In this document: piece by piece, positions 25,109 to 36,613 of the stretch | Numbering within the stretch: the stretch's first letter is position 1 | How the letters are laid out: every line of letters starts with the position of its first letter | The notes under the pieces: generated by a model | What the model was told of the DNA's origin: nothing | Databases searched by the model: none | What the model saw: the letters and a program-made list of their open reading frames with translations, nothing else | Made by a program: the position numbers and the translations under genes | NCBI RefSeq assembly: GCF_027580225.2 | Contig: NC_073355.2 | Span: 16,299,501-16,363,500, forward strand | Length of the DNA: 64,000 nucleotides | Source of the DNA: Misgurnus anguillicaudatus | Taxonomy: Eukaryota; Chordata; Actinopteri; Cypriniformes; Cobitidae | Reading direction: 5' to 3'

Positions 25109-25438
25109 ATACGGTGCGACGTTTCGAGTACAGTAAAAACAACATATGTGAACTGAAAAATGATACGATGTAATTTGGTGCGCTCCGAGGCAGCACCATG
25201 GTGCGCCCCAACATGTCTGAAAACACCCTAAGCGAGTATCTGACGTAAGCATCACTTTTATCATAAACCCTTTAGACGTGTGTGCAGCAGGCACTTATTT
25301 TGAAGAGACGCATGATGCACATGGTTAACATGATGCACCGAACACATATTTTGACATAATGAGCCTAAATACATGTTGTGACAAGCTTCGCATCGTGCGC
25401 CCTCGAAAAAGAAGTCACCGACCGCCACTGGACCTGTT

Positions 25439-26929
25439 GCAGGTTTTCCCCACATTTTGAAAAAAAAGGTGAAAATGACAGTCTTAGCCACAAATAAAGT
25501 ATAAACATAAATCATGTATAATTCTCCCGGAGATTATTTACTTTCCACTGAATTGTCGTGATGTATTTCCAGTCAGAAGGAACAATGATTCCATTTGAGG
25601 GCGAGCTAGTTTACATCCATCTTAAAATCCATCTAAATGAGGCTTTCTGGGAAAAACAGGCTTGTCAATCATACTTGTCAAGATTCCAATTTTCTCCCTG
25701 CATTTCCTGCAGCAACCCCACCCAACCACCCCACTTATCCATGTGAGTGATGCAGTCTCGAGAAACCTGCCAACATCAAACCCATGCAGTTCAGATGGAA
25801 ACTTTGACACGTCTGGGGTCACGCGGTGAGGGCAAACGTGCTGTTAGCATATTTCACGGCTGCTCTTTTGACCTGACATTTACCTTTGCGAGGCTTTGCT
25901 CTTTCTGTGAAGAGCTGTGAGTGGGCAAAAATAAAAAATCAGCCTTCCTGCTAGGAATGTGACACATGGCTTCACCCGCATCTACCTGTGACATCTTACA
26001 CGGTACAGAGAAATCATAATACGCCACACTCTGACGGAAAGAGTTTACTGTTGGATGGCGGTACGATTGATTGAAGACAATGGTTTTCCCGCTGTTTCCC
26101 CAACAAGCAGATGCGCACAAAAAAGATCTGTGACATGATCTCGCACCACCCGTTCCTGCAACACGCTGCTCAAATAGAAGATTGTGACAGGTTTAATTGA
26201 ATTATGGCATTGAGATGTGCTTACACGCCGTAGGTGTGAACTAATTCCCCTGTTAACACCCCTGAGTCACTGTCACAAACACATTCATTGGCTTCCAGGA
26301 TCTGATTTGTTATGATTGTCCCATTGCCTTTGAAGTTTCTGTTTACTTATTCATGTTCTTTTCCCGCCTGGAACCACCACGAGGTATTCGGGCAGAATAA
26401 ATTTAGCACGGCGTTAAACAATAGATGAATGTAATATTGGAAACGTAAACCGGCTGCAACGTAACAGGCCGGAGTTCTGGTGATTATATTGTTTAAACAA
26501 ACCCAGTGGATCCGTACTTCGGTGACTTTGAATGAGATTTTTGGAACTTTTCCTGTAGCGTGGTCTGTTGAGGTTTCACGTGGCCTGCCATCAGTTATAT
26601 GCACACACCATAAATCAAACGGCGCATGAGAGCGCCGCTGAAGTCTCACCGCAGCTCACTATAGTTTTCTACAGCAACCGCCACATGTGCCAAATATCCT
26701 TTGAGACCTGGACTATAAGCTGATGGGATGAAAAAATGCTTTTAAGGATTAGGTTAAACGCTAATTGCTGTATCAGAAAGTGATTGTTTTGCCTTGCTAA
26801 TTTGAAATATTGGCATTTGAGATTTAGGAAGGGGGTTGGTTTTGTTGATTTGCTTTGCTTGTTCGGTGATGGACTTGTAATAGACTGTGACTGTGGGTGC
26901 TTCCTCACCTGCCTTATTTAGTTTGGTTA
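25439..26929. other. Intronic DNA, mostly single-copy-looking
   Basis: The sequence is balanced from about 25540 to 26700 and no repeat ends were identified. Motifs such as CTGACATTTACCTTTGCGAGG (near 25870) and CCACATGTGCCAAATATCC (near 26680) fit regulatory DNA but are not specific. Short open frames on the minus strand show no domain. Confidence 0.3.
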
Positions 26930-27441
26930 AAGCGTCCCAGAGTTCGATAGCTCACTTGGTGCGGTTCGTTTGGGCAGGTGTGAATGCAGCAATCGAACTC
27001 GGGTGCGGACCAAAAGCGGACCAAACAAGCAGACCGAGACCTCCTTGAAGAGGTGGTCTTAGTACGCTTTCAAACGAACTCTGGGGCGGTAAGTTTGTGG
27101 TGGTTTGGACTAAACCAGCTGCCGTAGTCATTATAGAATGAGGAAGTGTTTGTTGAAAGTTTCTATTAGCAATATTAGCACAATGACAGGTCGCGGACAT
27201 ACCTGGAGTTGCGAGGAGGTGCAGGCGGAGCCTCAGAAATTTGGTGTCTTTGCCGATTGTAGTGCATTAAAAGTTGTTTTCAAGCTACATCCGCAATTCA
27301 TTCTGGAAATGAACAGTTTGCTTAGAGTGCTGTATACAAATTATGTATAACAACCATGGAGAAATAATTACAGCGCGCAGTCGTCTGTCCATGGTGTCAT
27401 GGTACAAATAAACCGAACTACAGATGTGAAAGCACCCTATG
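26930..27441. repeat. Degenerate element with AGAGTTCG / GTGAAAGCACCCT ends
   Basis: Repeated and mirrored motifs (GCGGACCAAA, CGAACTCTGGGGCGG, GCAATCGAACTCGGGTG) and the closing GAACTACAGATGTGAAAGCACC resemble a common fish DNA-element family. Terminal inverted repeats are poor and no target duplication could be confirmed. The boundaries are approximate. Confidence 0.35.
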
Positions 27442-27523
27442 TTGCTGTATGCATTAAACCCATTTGATCTTTAAATTATGAGCAACCCCTTGACAAAAAT
27501 AAGTCATAGTAAAAGTTATAGGG

Positions 27524-27735
27524 GTGGTTTCCCGGACAGGGATTATCTTAAACCAGGACTAGGCCTTCGTTTAATAAGGGAATATAACTAGATTTAACAA
27601 ACATGCCTTACTAAAAACATTACTGATGTGCATTTTGAGGCAAAACAAAGGTTACTGATGTATTTTAAGATATGCGCTAGTTGTTTTCAGTTTGGACAGC
27701 TCTTACATTTATTTTAGTCTAGGACCCCACTGTGC
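27524..27735. repeat. GTTTCCCGGACAGGGAT-family repeat, copy 1 (right end lost)
   Basis: It shares order and text with 40661-40894: TTCCCGGACAGGGAT at the left, GCATTTTGAGGCAAAACAAAG in the middle, and TTGTTTTCAGTTTG and TTTTAGTCTAGGAC at the right. The mirrored right end (ATCCCTGTCTGGGAAAC in the other copy) is missing here, so this copy is 3' truncated. Confidence 0.65.
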
Positions 27736-28039
27736 AATGTGACGTCAGAGTGACGTCTTTTCATGTATTTTTTGGACGTCCAAATTCGGTCCATCAAAGG
27801 GGTTGTTTTGTAACGCCAGGTGACGTCTTTTTTTGACGTCTTCTGCATGTCTAATATTCACATCTGTGGGACCTCCGTGTAAAAGGGTATAAAGTGAAAG
27901 AGACATGATTGTCTCTGCATTTCACGCATCCACACACACAGACACAAATACTTGGCAACAATCACTGTAACACCGAAACACTTCAGTCACTTCCTGCCAA
28001 AAATGTCGAGCTCTGGGGTGCCATCTCAGTTTCCCATAT
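27736..28039. other. Segment with five GACGTC motifs
   Basis: GACGTC occurs five times between about 27742 and 27840 (twice as GTGACGTC and once as TGGACGTCC). The motif resembles the CRE core. The rest of the segment is unassigned. It may be the inside of an unrecognised repeat rather than a real enhancer. Confidence 0.35.
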
Positions 28040-28228
28040 AGGGGTAGATAGAGTATAATGTGACTACGTTCAGTTTAATTCAGTACATTTTTTTAAATCA
28101 AATTAATTAAAGTAACTCAAATATTAATATGTACATTTAAAAAGTACTGCGTTACTTTACTCGTAACTTCAGAAAAGCAATATTATTACCTAATGCACGT
28201 TACTTGTAATGCGTTACCCCCAACACTG
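28040..28228. repeat. Remnant of hAT-like repeat ending CCCCCAACACTG
   Basis: The right end GCGTTACCCCCAACACTG (28211-28228), preceded by mirrored GTAACT / GCGTTAC runs, is a terminus I recognise from a widespread vertebrate hAT MITE type. The matching left end CAGTGTTGGGGG is absent. Truncated, non-coding. Confidence 0.55.
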
Positions 28229-30594
28229 GTTGTAATGACCACAAAGGAAGATATTTTGAGGACCGTTTGTGACCAAGACCATGAGCCCCCTTCACCTCCA
28301 TAGTATTCCTTTTCCAACTATGGGAGTGAGTGGGGCTCTTAATCAGTTTGGTTTCGGCACAACCTAAAATGAACCTTCATACAGAATTCTCCCTAAGTAT
28401 TTTACATTAATTCCCAATTTTTATCTACCGATCCTCATTTAAATTCTCTTCAAGGTTTAATCTCCTCTTTTATCTCAAAAGGTTAAAACATGTTTTTATG
28501 ATTTACAGCAACAGACTGAATAAAAGGTAAAGTATTTAAATAAAACGCTCTCCTCCACAAAGTGCAGTTCAGGTCAGCAGTGTACCTGTTGGTATTCAAC
28601 ACCAAGCTACTGATGACAAGGATCTCTCACAGGGGTCTATTTTTCATCTACCTGTACATAATTTAAGAGAACCTCAAGTATAAATTGAGTTTTGAATATG
28701 TTGACATTTTAACCTGGATCAGTGGGCTGTGCCGTGTTGGAAACATAATTTTAATTGATAAAACTGCAATAAAATAACCCTCAGTTCTGCTGTTTCAAAG
28801 TCACAGCTCCTACACTCAGTCCTCTAGTTACTTTAAAAGGCCAACAAACCATGAAAGCGCATCTGGGCAGAGGTGAGAAGGTAGCGCCACTGTAACTAAT
28901 GGGTTTATTTAATTTAATTTACTGCAGCGGCCCACGATCACAAGAGGCGTGCTGGCCAGAGAGAGATTGAGGTTGCTGCGGGAAAGAAAGACAGATTAAC
29001 CCACCTTTTAAAAGGGCAAAATTCGCTCTCATGTCATGCTGAATTTTCCTGCAGAGATATTGCACTGTGTAACTTGGCAGAACTAAATGAATGCAGGTTT
29101 TGTGAAGGAATGAGGCTCTCTAGCTTATTTCTAACAAGCCTCCTAATCAACGTCACGGGGTTGAGAATCGTTCAGAAATGAAAGCTTTGTAAACATGTCC
29201 TCTCGACGCAAAACGACAGCGAGGTGCTTAGATGTTGCCGAGTTTCCGTTCGGGCTCGGTGAAAAAAAAATGTCAGCATTTGCTGATTGGTGGATTATAT
29301 CGCGGCCATGGTCAAGCATGTGTTGCAGTCATTAATGCGCCCTAATTAGGGATCGGTGTGCAAAGACGGCATTGTGCTTACGTGTCAGTGCGTATCTGCT
29401 TCGATGCATGCCGCCCCAATTAACAGGCGGGAAAAAAATAAAAAATGTCTGAGAATTCCTGATGCAATCTTTGGCATGTAAATGAAGCAATCCCAGCAGC
29501 CCTCGGGTTCGCATAGCCACAGTTCGTGCGGTGTTATTCACACAAAGATCTGTTCTGGAATAAACCTGCTACGCAAAGGCCGAACACATGCACACCTTGG
29601 GTAAATTCAACAAACGCTTCAGGGCACAGAAAATGAACGTGGCATGATAATTAGTTAACCAACAGAGCGTTGCCAGAGGAGGGGAATGTTATACCTTGTG
29701 TTTAATAACAGATAGTTTAATTTGCAATGCTTGTAATGTCCCATTTCTTCACGCCACATTGACGCTTTCTGTTTCACTCTGACAGTTCCTTCTGTTCTGT
29801 TCTCCTCGCAAACATATTTGATGTTCTCTTCTTAACGTTTTTGGTTTGAGGTGTCAAAGTGTTGTAAAACATTCTGTACGCTGATAGATGCCTAGGGCTC
29901 AGGCACATCGAGGCAGAGAATTTCTGTTTGCTTAGTTCTCTTAGAATTTGCCTTTGGCTGACTATGTCACGCTAAAGCTTATCACGCAGGGCGGACGCAC
30001 GAGGGGATTCTGGGATTTGACTATCATCGCATGCATGCGCGCTACCTTTGGAGCTACACGTGGTGATGTTTGACAGGATTATTTTGTATGAAGTACCACA
30101 GGGCCACCGTGAATGCTATAGGGATGGGGTGTTTTATATATGTGGCACGTGGTATCCAAGTGGTGGTAACATGTGTTTTGAATCGCAGCCGTAGATAGTT
30201 CAATGCAATTTTGAGTTGAGTTGTTCAATTGAATAAATACAGCCTCTGACACTAACAGACACATGTCAGATTGTCTAAGCATTGTGCAACCAATGTGTCA
30301 AATGTGCATGGAAAAACGTAAAGGGACAGTTCACAATAAATAAAAAAATAAACATCAAAGTATGCAAAACCATCAGAAACAGGTTTACTGTTATGACCAA
30401 CAAATCATACTTTAGTGTTGGAAACAGGCAGAATTTTACTCAGGTTGAATTTGTGTTAGTCAGATTCATGAATTAATCATCAAAGTTGAGTCCCTTTTGA
30501 ATCATGAAAGAGTGTGAAAAGTGTGCAGATTTTAAATTCACCAGTCACAAAATTTTTGGTAAACTTTCTCTTTAAGCCTTAATAAATCTCTAAT
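28229..30594. other. Intronic DNA; candidate regulatory block 28900-29580
   Basis: No repeat ends were recognised. 28900-29580 is balanced and motif-rich (TAACGGGTT-free, with CATTAATGCGCCCTAATTAG at 29331-29350 and CAATTAACAGGCGGG near 29415). That makes it a plausible conserved noncoding block. The rest is ordinary intron. Confidence 0.3.
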
Positions 30595-31392
30595 ACCCGG
30601 TTTCACAGACATGGCTTAAAGGGACACTACACTTTTTTTGAAAATGTGCTCATTTTCCAGCTCCTCTAGAGTTAAACATTTCATTTTTACAGTTTTGGAA
30701 TCCATTCAGCTGATCTCTGGGTCTGGCGGTAGCATTTTTGCATAGCTTAGCGTAATCCATTAAATCTGATTAGACCATTAGCATCACGCTAAAAAATAAC
30801 CAAAGAGTTTGGATATTTTTCCTATTTAAAACTTGACTCTTCTGAGCTGTGTACTAAGACCGACAGAAAATAAAAATTAGCATTTTTCTATGCAAATATG
30901 GCTAGGAACTATACTCTCATTCTGGCGTAATAATCAAGGACTTTGTTGCAGTAACATGACTGCTGCAGGAGGGGCAATGATATTAAGCAGTGTCCGAAAA
31001 TAGTTCCCTGCTATTGAAAGTTACCAAGTGAACTATTTTCGGGCAGTGCGTAAAATCATTGCACCTCCTGCAGCCATGTTACGGCAGCAAAGTCCCTGAT
31101 TATTACGCCAGAATGCTAATGGTCTAATCAGATTTAATTGATTATGCTAAGCTATGCTAAAGGTGCTACCGCCAGACCCGGAGATCAGCTGAATGGATTC
31201 CAAAAAGTGGAGTGTCCATTTAAGACCCAGACTAAATTGCACGTTTGAACTGTTTTAATTGAAAACAACTTGCTCTGACATATCTTGAAACATATATCAG
31301 GATGCACACCAAGGCCACATAAAAGCCACTTAAATGTCTGAATTTACCAAAAGCTTATACTGGCTTAATCTATGCCGTGTCTGTGAAACCAG
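30595..31392. repeat. GTTTCCCGG-family repeat interrupted by a TTAA element
   Basis: The outer pieces are ACCCGGTTTCACAGACATGG (from 30595) and a right part from 31220 containing AAAACAACTTGCTCTGACAT. They close with CCGTGTCTGTGAAACCAGG, the inverted end. They form one element of the family seen at 27524 and 40661, split exactly at TTAA by the element 30620-31219. Confidence 0.7.
30620..31219. repeat. 600-bp TTAA-flanked foldback element
   Basis: The ends AGGGACACTACAC and GTGGAGTGTCCAT are inverted, and TTAA lies at 30616-30619 and 31220-31223. The arms mirror each other over long stretches (CAGCTGATCTCTGGGTCTGG / CCAGACCCGGAGATCAGCTG), with indels. No coding capacity. It is younger than the repeat it splits. 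Confidence 0.8.
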
Positions 31393-33898
31393 GCTTAAAT
31401 GATCTGTCTTTAGCATGCTGTATGATGATGAATGCACATTTATGTACAATACAGTAGATTTTATGCTTAAAATCTTAGTTTTATAGTTAACTGTATAAAT
31501 ACAAGTTCATAAAAGTTAGTCAAGTCTGAAGTTTGGACAACATAACATTTATGTTAATTGAAGTGTACGCCATAGGTCTGACATGAGGGTAAAACCAAAA
31601 GCCTCCTACCTGAAGAAAAAGAAGCCCTATGGTGCTTTAAATGTCCCTATTGCTTTTTAGCTCTTATTTCATCCACTTTTTGACACTGTGTGCACTTTCG
31701 TTTTTGCCTTTTGCATTATTCCCACATGAAAGACACAACAAAGTCCACCACACGTTCTGTCAATTATGTGAACTCAATGAAGCAGTCCTGTTGTGATAAT
31801 GAATGCAATCAAACCTCCTGTGGCACAAGCACAATAATAGAAATTGCAGTTGGTACAAGTATTGTAAGTTACACTTAAAGTGACCACAGTTTAGACTCAG
31901 AGCGCTTGTGGATAGGGATCAGACAAAGCCATTTTCTTTTAGACGTTGATTAGACAGCGTACAGAAAAGATTTCCGTTCATGCAAGGTTTCTGTTTTGTG
32001 TAATTTGAACTGTAAAAAGATTAGCATAAGGGTTCTAAATATCATCCATTAAAGGAACAGTGTAAACAAAACTGAATATACTGTATAGATATCAGAGGCA
32101 AAATCTGACATTAAATTAGCTTTTTTTTCATGCACTTTTGTTTAGATTCAGTAGTTTCACTTTAATGGCAATGAAAAGGTTATTAGTCAGTAATTGAAAT
32201 TACATATTTTCACAAATGTCACTTTAGTCATTTAATTCGTATTTAAGAAATCTTTCGCTGCAAAACCCTCTAAGTACCAACATTTCTCCCTCTTCACTCA
32301 CTTTTCTGAATATCTAAAAGGCTAAAAATTCTGTCAATATCCTAATATATTCAGTAAAACTCCTTTAACCAGGCACAAATTTTGACTTACTGTACATCCA
32401 CCAGTTCTTCTTTCGGCGCACTTAGAGGACTTTGCTGAAAAATCGCCTGTGCATTTTTCTGAATGGCCTAATGGCGAGATTAAGCAGATTTGAAGTGAAA
32501 GTATTTGATGAACATATAATTTGTGTCCAGAGCATTTGGTCGATATATTTATCTCATTTTTAACGGTGGTGGCGTTTAGCGGCTTTTGCGCCTGAGCTTT
32601 TTGTATTTTGCCATAATTTACTATCGCCCTAATTTTGTCATATGCATGTATTCCAACTTTGCATATGTTGGTCTTTACATGTTTTGTGTCCAAACTCAAC
32701 ATGCCAAGGATGAACAGTGCAGATGCACAAATTATATTTGATCATCTACAGAAGATAACAACTTGGGTCTTTTCCTCAGCCTTTTGTAAGGAAAGCCATT
32801 GTATGGTTTTTTGTATTAAAAGAGCTTTTGTATTTCTGCAAAATGAAGTCATATGGGTTTATAACTGCATTACAATGAGCCAGTATTGACAGAAATTTGA
32901 TTAGCTTGAACTATTCATTTAGCTGAGAAAAGCAAAGCCCTCCTGGGCTCTTTGAAACCCCAGTGATGTGATGGCACACGCAGAGGTCAAGCGCTGAGTT
33001 CTGTGATCTGTGCTCGGGACATTAACCCGAGTTTGAGTTTGATTGACACGCTCTTTAAAAAGAGATCATGGCATCTAAAGCACAGGCATCTGCCGAGATC
33101 ATCGCATCTTCACAGTCATTTGCTGAAGGTCACTGCCCTAATATGGTAGATTAAAACCCAATATTAATTCTCCTCCCTGTGCTGGCGAAAGGCTGGGTGG
33201 TTCGCTTGTTGTGTCTGGGGTGTGTTTGTTTTGGCCAAAGTGCTCCGCCTCTGCTATCCTTTTTATTAACACAAGCCCTAATGCCTTGATTTAATGCACT
33301 CTCAGAGGTCAGATATTGCGCTGGCAGCCACAGAACACTTCTTTCTTCCCAGCCCCATTAATAACAGCAAACAAATCAGGGATGCGCCATAAATTTCCTC
33401 CCTGGCATATTAGAGTAAGTTGGATGTGAGATGTGGACATGTTTATTATGAGAGGAGAGCATTACTCTTGTGAAATTCAAACGAAAGGGGTTGACTGTGT
33501 CGGTGTGTGTGCTTGTGTGTGTATTTCTTTATCTCGCTCTTTCTCACATGTCATTTGTATGTGCTATCTTTCAGACATAATTGCACACAGTATTCCCAGT
33601 TGCCCAGAGCAAAACCAGATGGAAGTCATTCTTGATTCATAAAATGTTTTCTCTGCCTGTGTACACTAGCCATTTCTCATTCGTAAATATGGAGATCGTT
33701 CTTAAGGAATACAGCTTTCATTCAGAACCACAAAGACCGTACACTATAGTTGAACCTTGTTGAGCTCCACAAATAATATTTTCTGCACATTGAGCTATAA
33801 TGTGTGGGAATTGTGAGTTCAAATCCTGGTTAATATGTTATTTGACTTATAGTAACATCAAACAACAACCTTTTAATGGAGTTAAAATGGTTGGTAAG
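31393..33898. other. Intronic DNA; candidate regulatory block 32880-33440
   Basis: 31393-32880 is AT-rich, with no recognised repeat apart from a possible isolated TTAA-AGGAACAGTG end near 32050. 32880-33440 is balanced, dense in short motifs (CCCAATATTAATTCTCCTCC, CCCCATTAATAACAGCAAAC) and free of repeat structure. It is one of the best candidate conserved noncoding blocks here. Confidence 0.35.
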
Positions 33899-33899
33899 A

Positions 33900-34092
33900 T
33901 GCACTGTCAGAACAAAATGGTCCCAAGCTGTCATTCAGGCATAAAACGGTCCTAATATGTATCATATATCGTAGGTTCAGATAAGTATACATTTGGTAGC
34001 TAATATGTATCTTTGAGATACTAATATGAACTCTTAGGTGCAAAGCTCTACTACCCCAGTGACTGCTAGGGACCATTTTTTTTGACCGAACA
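33900..34092. repeat. GTACC-type interspersed repeat, copy 1
   Basis: GCACTGTCAGAACAAAATGG at the left and GGGACCATTTTTTTTGACCG at the right are mirrored. The middle has repeated ATATGTATC / AGGT motifs and CAAAGCTCTACTACCCCAGT. It looks like the zebrafish-type GGTAC(A/C) repeat also seen at 39330-39560. Non-coding. Confidence 0.5.
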
Positions 34093-34119
34093 TGATTTAA
34101 TTTCATAATGATGGTTGCT

Positions 34120-34402
34120 CTGAGCACAACAAATATCAAATGAAATGAGTCTTTTTATCTACGTTTAACTTTAATATTTGGTGCATTTTTGGCAGCAACT
34201 ACTGCAGCACATCTCTCTGGCAAAGTGTCAGTTTTCTTCATCAGTAGTGTTATCCCATGCCCTTTACAACTCAAGCCAAAGGCTTTCCCTTGAATGTACA
34301 AGGGCTGCTTATTTCCAAATCGCCCTAAATTTGCTCAACGTGGTTGAGGTCTGGACTTTGAGGAGGCCAGTAGGGAAAATTACCTAAATCTCTTTATGAT
34401 GG
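34120..34402 (-). pseudogene. Tc1-like transposase 3' end, tandem unit 1
   Basis: On the minus strand this matches the C-terminal part of Tc1/mariner transposases. It shares the SPDLNP-type motif region and the AAKGGHTKY-like tail with copies at 35047 and 35635, in a decayed form. It starts the first of three tandem units of about 588 bp. Only the C-terminal third is present and it is non-functional. Confidence 0.6.
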
Positions 34403-34408
34403 TCACCA

Positions 34409-34740
34409 CTAGGGTGGCCATTCGTGCCAGTTCCGCCGGACACGTCCCGAACATGTTTTCGGGTTCATTCTCCGGAAGACGCGTTGCTCGGCCGCATACG
34501 TCATCGAGGTTTTCACATTTCAGTTAAAATATATTAGAAAATTAAGATGTATTTCTTTTAAGACATACAATCATTTTAGTTTCATTCTTACCTTGAAATG
34601 TAACGGTTGCTTTTCTGAAATTAAACTCGAAATATTAAACCTTGATGACGTATGCAGTCGACCAACGCGACTTCCGGAGAACGAACCCGAAAACATGTTC
34701 GGGACGTGTCCGGCGGAACTTGCACGAATGGCCACCCTAG
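34409..34740. mobile_element. Foldback element inserted in tandem unit 1
   Basis: Inverted ends CTAGGGTGGCCATTCGTGCC and the near mirror GCACGAATGGCCACCCTAG have arms of roughly 100 bp that include CCGGACACGTCCCGAACATG. A direct repeat TCACCA(CT) flanks it (34403-34410 and 34741-34748), a duplication of 6-8 bp depending on how shared bases are assigned, which suggests hAT. Tandem unit 2 has the uninterrupted site at about 35330-35342. Confidence 0.7.
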
Positions 34741-35046
34741 TCACCACTGTATCTAAAGTCATCATAATGCTCTATAGTGAAAGTAATAAGGTTGTCAAGT
34801 ATGCAATGCATACTCCAAATGTGACCTCTGCATTTAACCCATCCCAGTGTGTAGTGAACACACGCCCTGCAAGTCAAGAACACACACACCCAGAGCAGTG
34901 GGCAACTATCCCAGTGCCCAGGGAGCAATTAGGGTAATGTGCCTTGCTCAAGGGCACCACAGTTGCAACCCACCAGCCGTGAGATTAAATACAGCAAATC
35001 TCGGGTTACAAGTCCGGCTCTCTAACCTCTACACTACAACTGCCCC
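34741..35046 (-). mobile_element. tRNA-derived SINE, tandem unit 1
   Basis: On the minus strand the head has a tRNA-like AGTGTAGAGGTTAGAGAGCC followed by GGACTTGTAACCCGAG. Then comes a decayed B box and a body containing GTGCCCTTGAGCAAGGCAC. It is nearly identical to 35337-35634. The two are tandem duplicates rather than independent insertions. Confidence 0.7.
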
Positions 35047-35336
35047 CTGAGCACAACAAATATCAGATGAAGTGAGTCTTTTTATCTACTTTTAACTTTA
35101 ATATTTGGTATGTCCACCTTTGGCAGCAACTTGTGCAGCACATCTCTCTGGCAAAGTGTCAATTTTCTTCATCAGTAGTGTTATCCCATGCCCTCTGCAA
35201 CTCAAGCCAAAGGCTTTCCCTTGAATGTAGAAGTGCTGTTTATTTCCCAACTCGCCCTAAATTTGCTCAACGGGATGAGGTCCAGACTTTGAGGGACCAG
35301 TAGGCAAAATGACCTAAATCTCTGTATAATGGCCAC
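35047..35336 (-). pseudogene. Tc1-like transposase 3' end, tandem unit 2
   Basis: Same segment as 34120-34402 and 35635-35925, on the minus strand. It ends in the tail-like CCAAAGGTGGACATACCAAA (complement of about 35106-35125), read as AKGGHTK. Multiple decays are present. It provides the empty target site for the foldback insertion in unit 1. Confidence 0.65.
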
Positions 35337-35634
35337 CACTGTATCTAAAGTCATCATAATGCTCTATAGTCAAAGTGACAAGCTTGTCAAGTATGCAACA
35401 CCTTCTTGTTGCAAAGTGACCTCTGCATTTAACCCGTCGTGAACACACGCCCTGCAAAGTCAAGAACACGCAAGCATCCGGAGCAGTGGGCAGCTATCCC
35501 AGCGCCCGGGAAGCAATTAGGCTAAGGTGCCTTGCTCAAGGGCACCACCGTTGCAACCCACCAGCCGTGAGATTCAAACCGGCAAATCTGGGGTTACAAG
35601 TCCGGCTCTCTAACCACTAGACTACAACTGCCCC
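35337..35634 (-). mobile_element. tRNA-derived SINE, tandem unit 2
   Basis: The minus-strand head carries a clear tRNA-like A box (TAGTCTAGTGGTTAGAGAGC) and a B-box-like GGTTTGAATC (complement of 35571-35580). It is better preserved than unit 1. Its neighbours on both sides are copies of the same Tc1-like piece, so the SINE was inserted before the tandem duplication. Confidence 0.75.
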
Positions 35635-35925
35635 CTGGGCACAACAAATATCAGATGAAGTGAGTCTTTTTATCTACTTTTAACTTTAATATTTGGTATG
35701 TCCACCTTTGGCAGCAACTACTGTAGCACATCTCTCTGGCAAAGTGTCAATTTCATTCATCAGTAGTGTTATCCCATGCCCTCTGCAACTCAAGCCAAAG
35801 GCTTTCCCTTGAATGTACAAGTGCTGCTTATTTTCCAACTCACCCTAAATTTGCTCAACGGGGTTGAGGTCCGGACTTTGATGGGACCAGTAGGGAAAAT
35901 GATCTAAATCTCCATAGTATAGAGC
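35635..35925 (-). pseudogene. Tc1-like transposase 3' end, tandem unit 3
   Basis: This is the clearest copy. On the minus strand it reads SPDLNPVEQI, an in-frame stop where Trp is expected, then GEL. Further on come LPERCATVVAAKGGHTKY and a stop. SPDLNP followed by the acidic Glu is the last catalytic motif of Tc1-type DDE transposases. The stop and missing N-terminal two thirds make it inactive. No SINE follows this unit. Confidence 0.7.
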
Positions 35926-36061
35926 CATCATAAGGTCATTTCCCTTACTGGCCCCATTAAAATCTGGACCTAAACCGCATCAAGCCAATTTTGGCAATTA
36001 GGAAAATAAAGGCAACTTTGGGGCAAGTTGGATGCCCTTATTTGCCTTTGCTTATAATATA

Positions 36062-36613
<552 letters not shown>

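Larger units (their letters stand above)
23876..25430. mobile_element. Outer hAT-like element containing a second hAT
   Basis: The inverted ends are TAGTGGCAGCTGG (left) and the mirror of CAGTGGCGGTCGG (right). Subterminal arms of about 170 bp or more share GTTAACCATGTGCATCATGC-like text. The 8-bp duplication is GATCTGTT (23868-23875) against GACCTGTT (25431-25438). Its middle is taken up by the element at 24240-25108. No coding region of its own remains. Confidence 0.7.

Noticed and set aside
34741..35634. tRNA-like sequence considered as functional tRNA genes
   Set aside because: A and B boxes are present but the arms do not pair into a cloverleaf, and the bodies extend as SINEs in tandem copies.
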